Assembly (NCBI RefSeq): GCF_010894435.1 | Contig: NZ_JAAIXZ010000028.1 | Span: 1 to 64,000 of the forward strand | Length of the DNA: 64,000 bases | Reading direction: 5' to 3' | Source of the DNA: Pyxidicoccus trucidator | Lineage (GTDB): Bacteria; Myxococcota; Myxococcia; Myxococcales; Myxococcaceae | Part shown: positions 16,520-24,668 of the stretch, in pieces | How positions within the stretch are numbered: position 1 is the stretch's first letter | Layout: every line of letters begins with the position of its first letter | Notes under the pieces: generated by a model | The model's database searches: none | Told to the model about the DNA's origin: nothing | The model's input: the letters and a program-made list of their open reading frames with translations, nothing else | Translations under genes and position numbers: made by a program

Positions 16520-17598
16520 TGGAGCGCGCCCTCTCCGCGCCGGGCAAGCTGTTCGTCTCCGGTGAGTACGCGGTGCTGTGGGGCGGGGTGGCGCGGGTGG
16601 CCGCGGTGGCGCCTCGCACGGCGGCCTACGTGCGGCGCCGCGCGGATGCCCGCGTGCACGTGTGCCTGGAGGAGGGGGCGCTGGGTGGCAGCACCACCCC
16701 GCTGGGGGTGCGGTGGGAGCGTGAGGTGCCGGCGGGGTTCTCCTTCGTGGCGCGCACGCTGGACGAGGCCCTGCGTGCGCACGGCCGGGCGAGCCCGGGC
16801 TTCGACCTGGCGGTGGCGCCGTCCGCGGTGGGGCCGAATGGCCAGAAGCTGGGCATGGGCGGCAGCGCCTGCGCGGCGGTGCTGGCGGCGGAAGGTGCGC
16901 GCTACGTGCTGGAGGAGCGCTACGACGCGCTGAAGCTGGCGCTGGCGGCGCACGCGCTGGGGCAGGGTGGCAAGGGGAGCGGCGGGGACGTGGCGGCGAG
17001 CTTCGCCGGAGGGCTGCTGCGCTACCGGCGCTATGACGTGGCGCCGCTCATCGAGGCGAGCAACGCGGGGCGGCTGCGCGCGGCGCTGGCGGAGTCACCG
17101 TCGGTGGACGTGTGGCGGCTGGCGGTGCCGCGCGTGTCCATGGCGTACGCCTTCACGGGCGAGAGCGCCTCCACGCGGGTGCTGATTGCGCAGGTGGAGG
17201 CACGGCTGGAGGAGGCGGGGCGGCGGGCCTTCGTGGCGCGCTCGGATGCGCTGGGGCAGGTGATTGAAGACGGCCTGGGGGGCGGCGACTTCCGCGCGTT
17301 CTCCGAGGCGGTGAAGGCGCAGCACGACCTGCTGCTGGAATTGGGCCCGCTGGAGACGGAGGGCATGCGGCGGGTGCTCGCGCTGGCGGCGGCCTACGGC
17401 TGCGCGGGGAAGCTGTCCGGCGCTGGCGGCGGGGACGGGTGCATCCTGTTCGCTCCGGATGTCCAGGTGCGGACGGAGCTGTGCAAGGGCCTGGAGTCGC
17501 GTGGGTTCCACACACTTCCGCTGGACCCGGAGCCCGGCGTGCGCGGTGAGGCACAGGTGGACCCGCGGCTGCGCAACTGGCTGGACGCGCTCAGCTGA
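16519..17598 (+). CDS. Phosphomevalonate kinase (GHMP family)
   Basis: 359 residues starting inside the mvaD stop (TGATG). Adds the second phosphate to phosphomevalonate. Motifs: SAPGKLFVSGEYAVLWGG (residues 6-23), the ATP loop PNGQKLGMGGSACAAV (~105-120), QGGKGSGGDVAASFAGG (~152-168) and the C-terminal KLSGAGGGDGCILFA. It completes the set of enzymes from HMG-CoA to IPP and DMAPP. It is last in the operon; a hairpin follows 26 bases after its stop. Confidence 0.92.
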   Translation: MERALSAPGKLFVSGEYAVLWGGVARVAAVAPRTAAYVRRRADARVHVCLEEGALGGSTTPLGVRWEREVPAGFSFVARTLDEALRAHGRASPGFDLAVAPSAVGPNGQKLGMGGSACAAVLAAEGARYVLEERYDALKLALAAHALGQGGKGSGGDVAASFAGGLLRYRRYDVAPLIEASNAGRLRAALAESPSVDVWRLAVPRVSMAYAFTGESASTRVLIAQVEARLEEAGRRAFVARSDALGQVIEDGLGGGDFRAFSEAVKAQHDLLLELGPLETEGMRRVLALAAAYGCAGKLSGAGGGDGCILFAPDVQVRTELCKGLESRGFHTLPLDPEPGVRGEAQVDPRLRNWLDALS

Positions 17599-17623
17599 GC
17601 GCCGTGGCGCCCATTGGGCTGAC

Positions 17624-17660
17624 GCGCGGGACGGAGCATTCGCTTCCCTCCGCCCCGCGC
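17624..17660. terminator. Stem-loop between phosphomevalonate kinase and a convergent lipoprotein gene
   Basis: GCGCGGG + CGGAG (17624-17636) pairs with CTCCG + CCCGCGC (17648-17660), with one A/C mismatch and an 11-base loop. It lies between two converging gene ends; no T tract. Confidence 0.5.
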
Positions 17661-17670
17661 CAGCTCCGGT

Positions 17671-18366
17671 TCAGGGGCCGCAGGCTCCGTGCGTGACACT
17701 GGTGCAGCCCGCATCACCACACCGCGTCCAGCGAGCACACCGGAGGGCCTCGAACTCGTCGAAGGCCCGCACAGTCGACGTGCGGCGACCCTCGCTCTCG
17801 GTCTCCACGCACAGCTCGTAGTCGGTGATGGGGGTGTTCGGTATCTCGTAGACCTGCTCGCCCATGGCCAGCATGCCGCTGCTGGCCGCGCAGCTCAGGG
17901 CATTCGCCGCGGACGACGCCCGGACGTCCACCACCCGGAGGGCGCACAGGTTCTCATCCTGGACGCCCACGCTGAAGAGGCTCCCGCCGGGGTCGCAGGT
18001 GAGGGCAGCCACCGACTGGCAGCTCCCGCTCACGCAGACGGCGTTCGAGTTGCACAGCAGGCTCCCGGAAGAGTTGCAGCACGCCTCACCGACGTCACCG
18101 CAGTTCCGGCAGCGCTCTCCCGCCGATTCCATCACGCACATCAGGGTGCCATTGCAACTGGTGGTGGCGCCGTTGACACAGCAGGCCGCTCCGTCGCCAC
18201 CACACGGCACGCAGCTTCCACTGCTGCAGACCAGGCCGGGGTCGCAGATGGGCGCCGTCGTCCGGCACGCGTTCGCGCCACCGCCGCCGCCCTGGCAGCC
18301 GTCGCAGCCCGCCAGGATGACCATGCACAACATCAGGAACCCCCTCAGGGGTGATTTCGTATTCAC
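17671..18366 (-). CDS. Cysteine-rich lipoprotein
   Basis: 231 residues from a GTG at 18366, chosen for the AAGGA eight bases upstream and because it starts a lipoprotein signal (lipobox LAGC). The mature part begins with a Gly-rich stretch and then ~70 residues of repeated short cysteine modules (ICDPGLVCSSGSCVPCGGDG, ACCVNGATTSC, CRNCGDVGEACC) typical of surface proteins with many disulfides in myxobacteria. The C-terminal ~110 residues form a separate compact region with four more cysteines. It is the last of four same-strand genes for exported proteins, 50 bases after the previous one. Function not recognised. Confidence 0.8.
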   Translation of the reverse strand: MNTKSPLRGFLMLCMVILAGCDGCQGGGGGANACRTTAPICDPGLVCSSGSCVPCGGDGAACCVNGATTSCNGTLMCVMESAGERCRNCGDVGEACCNSSGSLLCNSNAVCVSGSCQSVAALTCDPGGSLFSVGVQDENLCALRVVDVRASSAANALSCAASSGMLAMGEQVYEIPNTPITDYELCVETESEGRRTSTVRAFDEFEALRCARWTRCGDAGCTSVTHGACGP

Positions 18367-18416
18367 GATGAACGTCCTTGCTCGAAGAGTGGAAGGCGGG
18401 CTGGCCGGAGCGCGGC

Positions 18417-20189
18417 TCATGGGCTCAGCACCAGGTGCACGCGCTGGCCCTGGCCGTTCACCGCACGGACCAGGACGCTGAAGTCCTCGGAGAGCGAGAG
18501 GGCCTCCTGGATACGGAAGCCGGCCTTGGCCAGCTCCGGGGGGAGGAGCTTGTCGAGCGGCAGGGTGCTCTTGCCGTCCGGGGTGGTGATGAAGGCCGTC
18601 TGCGTCTTCCCATCCCACGAGGTGGCGGTACCGACGACCCATCCACCGTCGTTGATGGCCGTGGCCCGGGAGGACGCCAGCCCCTCCGGCAGGGGGAGCC
18701 ACTGAAGCCCCGCCTTCTCCGACCAGCGGAAAGCCCTGAGCGCCTTGTCCTCGACGAGGGCCACTCCCGCGAGCACGCCCACGTCATTGAAGGCGGTGAC
18801 CGCGGACTCGACGTCCAGCAGCCACTTCACTTCCTTGCCCTGGACGAGCACGACCCGGTTCCCCTGCTCCGTCTTGAGGGTGACCGCCACCTGGCCCAGC
18901 GAATTGAAGAGGGTGCGGCTGGGGTACAGCCCCTCCAGGCCCGGATGCTTCGCCGGCCCCACCTCGTCGACGCGGTAGATCTGCGTCTCGTCCTCGGGGG
19001 TCCTCACCAGGAGGGTGCCGTGCGAGTTGGCGGCCACGGCCTCCCACCCGTCGAGTCGCAACTCCGCCCCGGACTTCACCTTGGACGCCCGCAGCCGGAA
19101 CGCGCTGGGCCCCTTGTCCGAGTACGCCGTGCCGAACACGTCCCCCGTTGCCTGGACGCCCTTCACCTGCACCCATTTCGCGTCGAGCACCTCGTGCAGC
19201 CAGTACACCTCGGAGGCCGGGGTGATGAGGGCGTCCGTCGCGTAGCCTTCCGCCGACGCCACCACGATTCCTCCGGGAAGCACCCATCGGGGCAGGAAGT
19301 TCGACGCGAGGGAGTGCCACTTCGTGAACGTGAAGAAGGTGGTGACGCACTTGGTGAGGGCGACCTTCACGATCTGCCGGACGCCGCCGGAGGCTGCATA
19401 GATGACGGTGGGCCCGCTCCAGCCCGCGGGCAGCCGGACGGCGAAGCGCGCGGAGGATTGGGCCTCGGGGACGCGCACCGGGAGCACGCCGACGCTGGCG
19501 TCCACGCTCATCAGGTCCACCAGGATGCCGCCCGTGGGCGCGCGGCTGCTGAGCGTCACCTCGCCCGACAGCTCCGTGGGGCTCTCGGTCGCGCAGCGGC
19601 TGGCCGGCATCGTGACGCGGACCGAGGCGAGCCGGGGCCGCGGCACTCCCGCGTAGGCGATGAACTGGCGGAAGGAGACCTCCTCCGTCCAGTCGAACTG
19701 GAACACGACGTCCGTGTATCCGTCCACCCAGGCGCGCGTGCCGGGCTCCAGGACCAGCTCGACGTTGTGGGGGCAGGCGGCGTGGTCGCAATACGGGTCA
19801 TCGGCTCCGCGCACCTGCCGGGCCCGGGCCTTCAGCGTGCCCCGCACGCGCGTCACGCTGTTGGCGTCGCCCAGGTAGTAGGGGCGCGGCAGGGCATCGT
19901 TGAAGGTCCAGGTGATGACGTTGCCCGAGCGCGAGCCGTACAGGTGCAGCACCAGGTCCGAGTCGATGCCGAACTGGCGTGCCGGGACGTTGAAGTTGAA
20001 CGTGTTGGCCGCCTTGGGCAGGAGCCAGTAGCCCGTGGAGTAGTCATTGCCGCGCACGTGGATGCGCGCGGCGTTGAGGCGGATGTTCGTGCCCCGCCAC
20101 ACGTCGTCCACGACGTCGGCGTGGGCGGTGCTCGCCAGCAGGAAGCCGAGCAGGGCCAGGGAGCAGAGCCCGTTGAGACTGCGTGTCAT
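18417..20189 (-). CDS. Secreted protein with HAF-type repeats, function unknown
   Basis: 590 residues; ATG preceded by GAGG. A signal peptide ends at STAHA. Residues ~25-180 look like an all-beta domain (RGNDYSTGYWLLPKAANTF, HLYGSRSGNVITWTF), followed by Ig-like beta sequence (RVTMPASRCATESPTELSG). The C-terminal ~200 residues have the rhythm of extracellular HAF repeats: AFNDVGVLAGVALVEDKALR, AFRWSEKAGLQWLPLPEGL, ATAINDGGWVVGTATSWDGK. It is probably secreted or on the cell surface. It lies 45 bases downstream of the LLTP-like gene and is likely co-transcribed with it. Confidence 0.8.
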   Translation of the reverse strand: MTRSLNGLCSLALLGFLLASTAHADVVDDVWRGTNIRLNAARIHVRGNDYSTGYWLLPKAANTFNFNVPARQFGIDSDLVLHLYGSRSGNVITWTFNDALPRPYYLGDANSVTRVRGTLKARARQVRGADDPYCDHAACPHNVELVLEPGTRAWVDGYTDVVFQFDWTEEVSFRQFIAYAGVPRPRLASVRVTMPASRCATESPTELSGEVTLSSRAPTGGILVDLMSVDASVGVLPVRVPEAQSSARFAVRLPAGWSGPTVIYAASGGVRQIVKVALTKCVTTFFTFTKWHSLASNFLPRWVLPGGIVVASAEGYATDALITPASEVYWLHEVLDAKWVQVKGVQATGDVFGTAYSDKGPSAFRLRASKVKSGAELRLDGWEAVAANSHGTLLVRTPEDETQIYRVDEVGPAKHPGLEGLYPSRTLFNSLGQVAVTLKTEQGNRVVLVQGKEVKWLLDVESAVTAFNDVGVLAGVALVEDKALRAFRWSEKAGLQWLPLPEGLASSRATAINDGGWVVGTATSWDGKTQTAFITTPDGKSTLPLDKLLPPELAKAGFRIQEALSLSEDFSVLVRAVNGQGQRVHLVLSP

Positions 20190-20234
20190 GAGGACCTCGA
20201 CTGCGGTTTGTGGGTTGAAGGTGAGCGAAGCGGG

Positions 20235-22154
20235 TCAGCCGCCCCGGCGGGCGGAGGCCTGGGCCATCAGCGCCATCACCCGGGCGCGGGTGGCGGGCTG
20301 CTGGCCGGGACGGAGCGAGAGGGCCTGCAGCATCTGGACGATGGGCGCGCTGCCATCCAGCCGGTGCGAGAGGACGTTGAGGAGGGTGGCCTCGGCGCCG
20401 GGCGCGAGCCGCCCCGCCACGACCCAGGCGCGCAGCCGCTCCAGCTCCGGCATCCCGAGGGAGCGCGCGTCGAGCGCGTCGAGCAGCGCGGACTGCACGG
20501 CGCGCTCGCGCTCCGTCTCCAGCGCATCCAGCAGCATGCGGGTGGCGACTTCCTGGGGCGAGCGGCGGAGGGCCTCGGCGGCGGCGGAGCGCACGTCCGC
20601 CTCGTCCGCGCGAAGGTGCGGGGCGCTCAGCTCCAGCACGCGCTCCGCGCCGGTGTTGCCCAGGGCGCGCAGGGAGTGCAGACGCTCCTCGGCGCTCTTC
20701 GCACGGGCGAGCGAGTCCTCCAGCACGCCCACGTACTCCGACACCTCCGGAGCGTCCGGGGGCAGGTGGGAAACAAGGGAGCCCAGGGCATATGAGGACG
20801 CGCGCTCCCCGCCGATATCCCCGGACGTCCGGGCCCGGGCGTGCAGGTCCGCCAGCATCCGGCCCGTCTCGGGCTCCGGGTTCTCCAGGAAGCCCGCGCG
20901 CTGCACCATCAGCGCATGCGCCGCTTCATGCTCGCGCGCCTCGGGGGACTGAATCAGCTCGCGCAGCGTGGCCTGCGCCTCTGCATGGCCGGCCCCCACC
21001 AGCAGGTCGAGCATCAGCTCGCGCAGCGCGGGGCGCGCGTCCTTGAGCCGGAACACACGGGCCAGCTCGTTGGCGCGCTCGGGCTCCAGCTTGAGCGCGG
21101 CGATGGCCCTCCGGGCGAAGCGGCCGAGCTCCGGAATCGCGTCGGGGTCTCCAGCGGTCGCGAGGACCTCGAGCGCCTCGTCCACCGTCAGGCCATCCGC
21201 CTGGCTGGTGAGCAGGGCCAGCTCGGGGTCACCCTCGAAGGCAATCTGCGCCGGCGTGCGGACGATGGGCTTGTCCTCGCCCTGCATCGGGAGCGGCTTC
21301 TGCTCGCGCGTGGAGAACGTCACGCGCAGGCGCATGAGCCGCGACAGCAACGGCCTGCCGTCGGTGCGCGTGGCCTCCAGGCTTTCGTCATGGGACACCG
21401 CGGCCAGGTGGCCGTCCGGGTCTCGCTCGAAGTGCGTGAGCGAGCTGAGCTTCTGCCGGAAGGCCTTCACCTCCCCGGCCGCCCGCAGGCTCTGGTAGCG
21501 CGTACGGCGGCGCGTCAGCCGCGAGGCGTCGTCGCCCTCGAAGCGGAAGTCTGCCTCGACCTCGCCCGTCTGCGTGGACTCCACGGCCTGCCACTCGGCG
21601 GCGTCGCGCAGCTCGGTGGGAAAGAGCTCCGCGGCCAGCGTCTGCGCGAGCTGCCGGAACATGGGCGGCTCGGACTCGGAGAAGCGGGCGGCCAGGAGCG
21701 CACCCCGGGCGTCCAGCTCCAGCCAGGCGGAAGCGGACGCGGGAAGCTGGGCCCGCACGGACGCGTCATCCGGGAAGAGGGCCTGGCCCGAGACGAGGGC
21801 CTCGTGCCGGTCCAGCCGCTTCAGGCCCAGGCGCAGCCGGGTGCCGGTGTCGCGGACCTCGAGCGCCTGGAGCGTCAGCTCCCCCTCCAGGTGCAGCGTT
21901 CCGGTGAGCGCCGAGTCCTCGCCGGAGGTGGGCACCGGAAGCTCCACGCGCTGCAGGTCGTCCCAGACGAAGCGGTACGTGCGCTCCTCGCCTGGCTCCC
22001 ACCGGGTGAGCGGCAGCCGGGAGGCGCGCTCCGCGAAGACTCCGGTGACGGCCCCGGACAGGGAGGGACGGAAGGCGTTCCAGGCGAGCAGGGAGCCCGC
22101 GAGCAGCAGGGTGACCAGCGCGGCCGGAAGGAGGGCGAGCCTCGAGCGAGACAT
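20235..22154 (-). CDS. Exported HEAT-repeat protein resembling the large lipid transfer protein (vitellogenin/MTP) N-terminal region
   Basis: 639 residues; the ATG at 22154 follows GGAG by six bases. A signal anchor (~5-26) leads to a beta region starting WEPGEERTYRFVWDDLQRV and TGTLHLEGELTLQALEV, which follows the opening pattern of vitellogenin-type N-sheets. Residues ~290-610 are helical repeats with motifs recalling the alpha-helical horseshoe of vitellogenin, apoB and MTP: SSYALGSLVSHLP, LHSLRALGNTGAERVLEL and VRSAAAEALRRSPQEVATRM. In animals these proteins load and carry lipid. The assignment comes from memory of family patterns; plain HEAT-repeat scaffold is the alternative. It shares an operon with three other exported proteins. 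Confidence 0.65.
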   Translation of the reverse strand: MSRSRLALLPAALVTLLLAGSLLAWNAFRPSLSGAVTGVFAERASRLPLTRWEPGEERTYRFVWDDLQRVELPVPTSGEDSALTGTLHLEGELTLQALEVRDTGTRLRLGLKRLDRHEALVSGQALFPDDASVRAQLPASASAWLELDARGALLAARFSESEPPMFRQLAQTLAAELFPTELRDAAEWQAVESTQTGEVEADFRFEGDDASRLTRRRTRYQSLRAAGEVKAFRQKLSSLTHFERDPDGHLAAVSHDESLEATRTDGRPLLSRLMRLRVTFSTREQKPLPMQGEDKPIVRTPAQIAFEGDPELALLTSQADGLTVDEALEVLATAGDPDAIPELGRFARRAIAALKLEPERANELARVFRLKDARPALRELMLDLLVGAGHAEAQATLRELIQSPEAREHEAAHALMVQRAGFLENPEPETGRMLADLHARARTSGDIGGERASSYALGSLVSHLPPDAPEVSEYVGVLEDSLARAKSAEERLHSLRALGNTGAERVLELSAPHLRADEADVRSAAAEALRRSPQEVATRMLLDALETERERAVQSALLDALDARSLGMPELERLRAWVVAGRLAPGAEATLLNVLSHRLDGSAPIVQMLQALSLRPGQQPATRARVMALMAQASARRGG

Positions 22155-22183
22155 GAAGGACTCCGGAACGAATGAGGGAAGGG

Positions 22184-22213
22184 GCCACCGCGGCGTGTGC
22201 ACACCGCGGTGGC
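22184..22213 (-). other. Perfect 10-bp intercistronic hairpin
   Basis: GCCACCGCGG (22184-22193) and CCGCGGTGGC (22204-22213) with a 10-base loop, between the stop of the 720-residue gene and the start of the LLTP-like gene. No T tract follows, so partial termination or mRNA stabilisation are both possible. Confidence 0.5.
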
Positions 22214-22221
22214 GGGTGTGG

Positions 22222-24384
22222 CTAGTAGAGGCGGGCCAGCGGGAAGCTCTTCGACTCGTTGTACAGGTTCACCCTGCCGCCGAAGCCGGACCAGCTGAAG
22301 ATGGGGAACTCACCGTGGAGCGGACCCAGCTCCCCGTAGAGCGAGATGCGCCCGTCCAGGAACCGCATCTCGATGTCGAGCTTCGACGAGAGGCGGAGGA
22401 ACAGGGTGTTGGGGTCCGTCGGGTGCGACGGCGAGCTCAGGTAGATGCCGATGTCGCCATAGAGCGGCACGTTCACCCGGGCGATGACCACCGTGCCACG
22501 CACGGCGACCTGGAGGCCGGGCACGCCAATGCCCACGGAGGCGAAGCCGTTGATGGAGGCGTACGGGGTGATGGTGCCGAACAGGTCCAGCCCGAGCAGG
22601 TCCTCGGTGCAGTTGCGGGTGATGGCGCCACCGATGCTCATCCGCACGCCCGCCTCCGCGGAGATGCCGCCCGACACGGTGACGGGGATGAACCACACCA
22701 TGAAGGTCGCGGAGGCCCGCGCGGCGTCGCTCTGGAAGAAGGGCCTGCCCTCCGCGAACGTGACGCGGAGCGGGTAGTTCTGGTCGTGGGTGTAGACGGT
22801 CAGCCCCAGGACGCGGGCGCCAAGCTTGAGGCGGATGCCGTTGCCCTCCGTGGCGGCCTCGCCGTTGACGTGGGCCACCTCGAAGCGCGTGGGGCTGAAG
22901 ACGTTGACGTACGCGTTGAACTCTCCGTAGAGCCGCGCGTTGGTGTCACACCAGGCGCCCAGCATCTTCGCGGTGCCGCCGGCCTGCGTGACTTCCCAGC
23001 CCGCCGTGTAGTCGTAGCCGCCGCCGAACGTGGCGTCGCCCGAGTAGCCGCTGTCGCTGGACTCGCCGCCGTGCCGCACCTCTCCCGAGCTCGGGTCCAC
23101 CGGCAGGTCCAGGTTCCGGATGTGCAGGCCGTAGGCGACGATGTACTGCGAGAGCAGCGTCGTGCTGAGCGTGTAGTCCTTCTGCTCCAGTCCCTTGACC
23201 TTCAGCAGGTCCGCGTTGCGCACGAAGCTCTTCTCGCTGAAGTCGTTGCCCGTGAGGAAGAGGCAGGCCTGCAGGTCCGCCTCGCGGCGCGGTCCCATCG
23301 CCTCCTCCACCATCTTCAGGTACCGGCGCGGGCTCCAGTCACAGGCCGTCAGCTTCTGGCTGTCGAGGCAGCCCTGCTTCTGCGCGTTGACGAGCGAGGA
23401 CTCGAGCGCCTTGTCCAGGCTGTAGAGCTGCTCGGCGGCGCGCTTGTCGAGCTCCTCCGTGGAGTGGTCTCGGGACTTGTAGAGCTTCGAGTTCTGGTAC
23501 CACTCGCTGTAGACAGTCTCGCGCTGGCGCAGCAGGGCGGCGAAGGACTCCTGCTCCTGCTGATACTCGTTGAGCACGTCGTCCGGCACGTTGGCCAGCT
23601 GCTTGGCCTGGGCCTCGTGCCACGAGTCCGACGGGGCGGCCCACTGACGCGCGGTGGCGTTGTTGGCCAGCTTGGCGGCTTCGGACTTGAAGACGTAGCC
23701 GTTGGCGCCCGTGGGATAGGGGCCCGGCGTGAAGCGGAAGTACGCGTTCTTCGCTACGGCCTTTCCGTCCCAGAGAGGGGCCAGCTTCGCCTGGTCTCTC
23801 GCGTAGAGGGTGCGGTAGGCGATGCCGTCCTTGCCGTACGCCGCGGTGATGAGGGCGCGGTAGTCGTCCCCGTGCTCGCCCGCGCGCAGCTCGAAGCGGC
23901 TGAAGTCGTAGTACTTCTCGTGCACGAACTCCTGGCAGGAGGTGAGCTGGGTGCCGTTGCCGTCCCAAGCGTTGAGCTGCTCCTGGTACTTCTTCTCGTC
24001 CTCCGTCAGGTTCTCCATCTTCTTGCGGTAGAGCACCTGGCCCTTGAGCACCTGGCCCGCGAGCGTCTGGTTCATGCCCTCGAACTGCGTCTCCTTCGGC
24101 TGGTGGGTCTCATAGGCCACCGTGGCCGTCTTCCCGCCCATCTCCTTGGGCAGCAGGGCCGTGCGCTTGGGTCCAGCCTCCCACCGCGCCTTCCACTCCG
24201 TCTCCACGAGCCCCTGGCAATACGCGTCGTGAGTCTGGCCACAGCTGCTCGCGCGGTAGTCGACGTTCGCGCACTGGTCCAGCACGGGCTTGGGGCAGTC
24301 CGCCGCGAAGCCCGCGGGTGCCGCGAGCACCGTGACGGAAAGCCCCGCCCAGCGCAGCTTGCGCATGTGTTTCCCTAGCTTCAT
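22222..24384 (-). CDS. Large secreted protein, first gene of the LLTP-like operon
   Basis: 720 residues; the ATG at 24384 has GGAGGAGG seven bases before it. A signal peptide ends at AGFAA. Residues ~25-400 are helical, charged and Tyr-rich with scattered cysteines (DCPKPVLDQCANVDYRASSC at the mature N-terminus). From ~440 onward it becomes Gly/Ile/Val-rich with alternating hydrophobics, as in an extended beta sheet (AEAGVRMSIGGAITRNC, GTITPYASINGFASVGIGVP), and ends with FLDGRISLYGELG and FPIFSWSGFGG. The Gly-rich amphipathic beta half could line a lipid cavity and partner the next gene product; this is inference. Function not recognised from sequence alone. Confidence 0.75.
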   Translation of the reverse strand: MKLGKHMRKLRWAGLSVTVLAAPAGFAADCPKPVLDQCANVDYRASSCGQTHDAYCQGLVETEWKARWEAGPKRTALLPKEMGGKTATVAYETHQPKETQFEGMNQTLAGQVLKGQVLYRKKMENLTEDEKKYQEQLNAWDGNGTQLTSCQEFVHEKYYDFSRFELRAGEHGDDYRALITAAYGKDGIAYRTLYARDQAKLAPLWDGKAVAKNAYFRFTPGPYPTGANGYVFKSEAAKLANNATARQWAAPSDSWHEAQAKQLANVPDDVLNEYQQEQESFAALLRQRETVYSEWYQNSKLYKSRDHSTEELDKRAAEQLYSLDKALESSLVNAQKQGCLDSQKLTACDWSPRRYLKMVEEAMGPRREADLQACLFLTGNDFSEKSFVRNADLLKVKGLEQKDYTLSTTLLSQYIVAYGLHIRNLDLPVDPSSGEVRHGGESSDSGYSGDATFGGGYDYTAGWEVTQAGGTAKMLGAWCDTNARLYGEFNAYVNVFSPTRFEVAHVNGEAATEGNGIRLKLGARVLGLTVYTHDQNYPLRVTFAEGRPFFQSDAARASATFMVWFIPVTVSGGISAEAGVRMSIGGAITRNCTEDLLGLDLFGTITPYASINGFASVGIGVPGLQVAVRGTVVIARVNVPLYGDIGIYLSSPSHPTDPNTLFLRLSSKLDIEMRFLDGRISLYGELGPLHGEFPIFSWSGFGGRVNLYNESKSFPLARLY

Positions 24385-24504
24385 GTGATGCCTCCTCCGA
24401 GTTGTGTGAGGGACCGGCACGGGGCGCGGTCCTGCCCACGCATTGAGCAGGGCGCGTGCCACTGTGTTTCAGCCCCTGTTTCAGAGGAGGGCCCCGGAGG
24501 ACGC

Positions 24505-24652
24505 GAGGACCCGTGAGCTACAAGGCGCGGTGGCGTGTTGCTCCTGAAGCCACAGGGACTCGGCCGCGGGTCCTCTCCGGCGCCGTGCGGCGGCGCCGGA
24601 ACGAGTGACAGGTTCGAGCGCCTCCGGCGTTTGAGTCCCGAACGCCCTTTTT
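24505..24652 (+). promoter_or_regulatory. Structured leader with terminator-like hairpin before the alpha/beta hydrolase
   Basis: Three elements in series: a 9-bp long-range stem GAGGACCCG/CGGGTCCTC (24505-24513, 24567-24575), a perfect 8-bp hairpin CCGGCGCC/GGCGCCGG (24577-24584, 24592-24599), and a 6-bp hairpin GGCGTT/AACGCC (24626-24631, 24641-24646) followed by CTTTTT. The last is an intrinsic terminator shape only 16 bases before the start codon at 24669. No plus-strand gene lies upstream that would need it, so an attenuator-type leader is possible. The rest of the 284-base gap (24385-24668) shows nothing else clear. Confidence 0.4.
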
Positions 24653-24668
24653 CGAGAGGTTTCAGACC

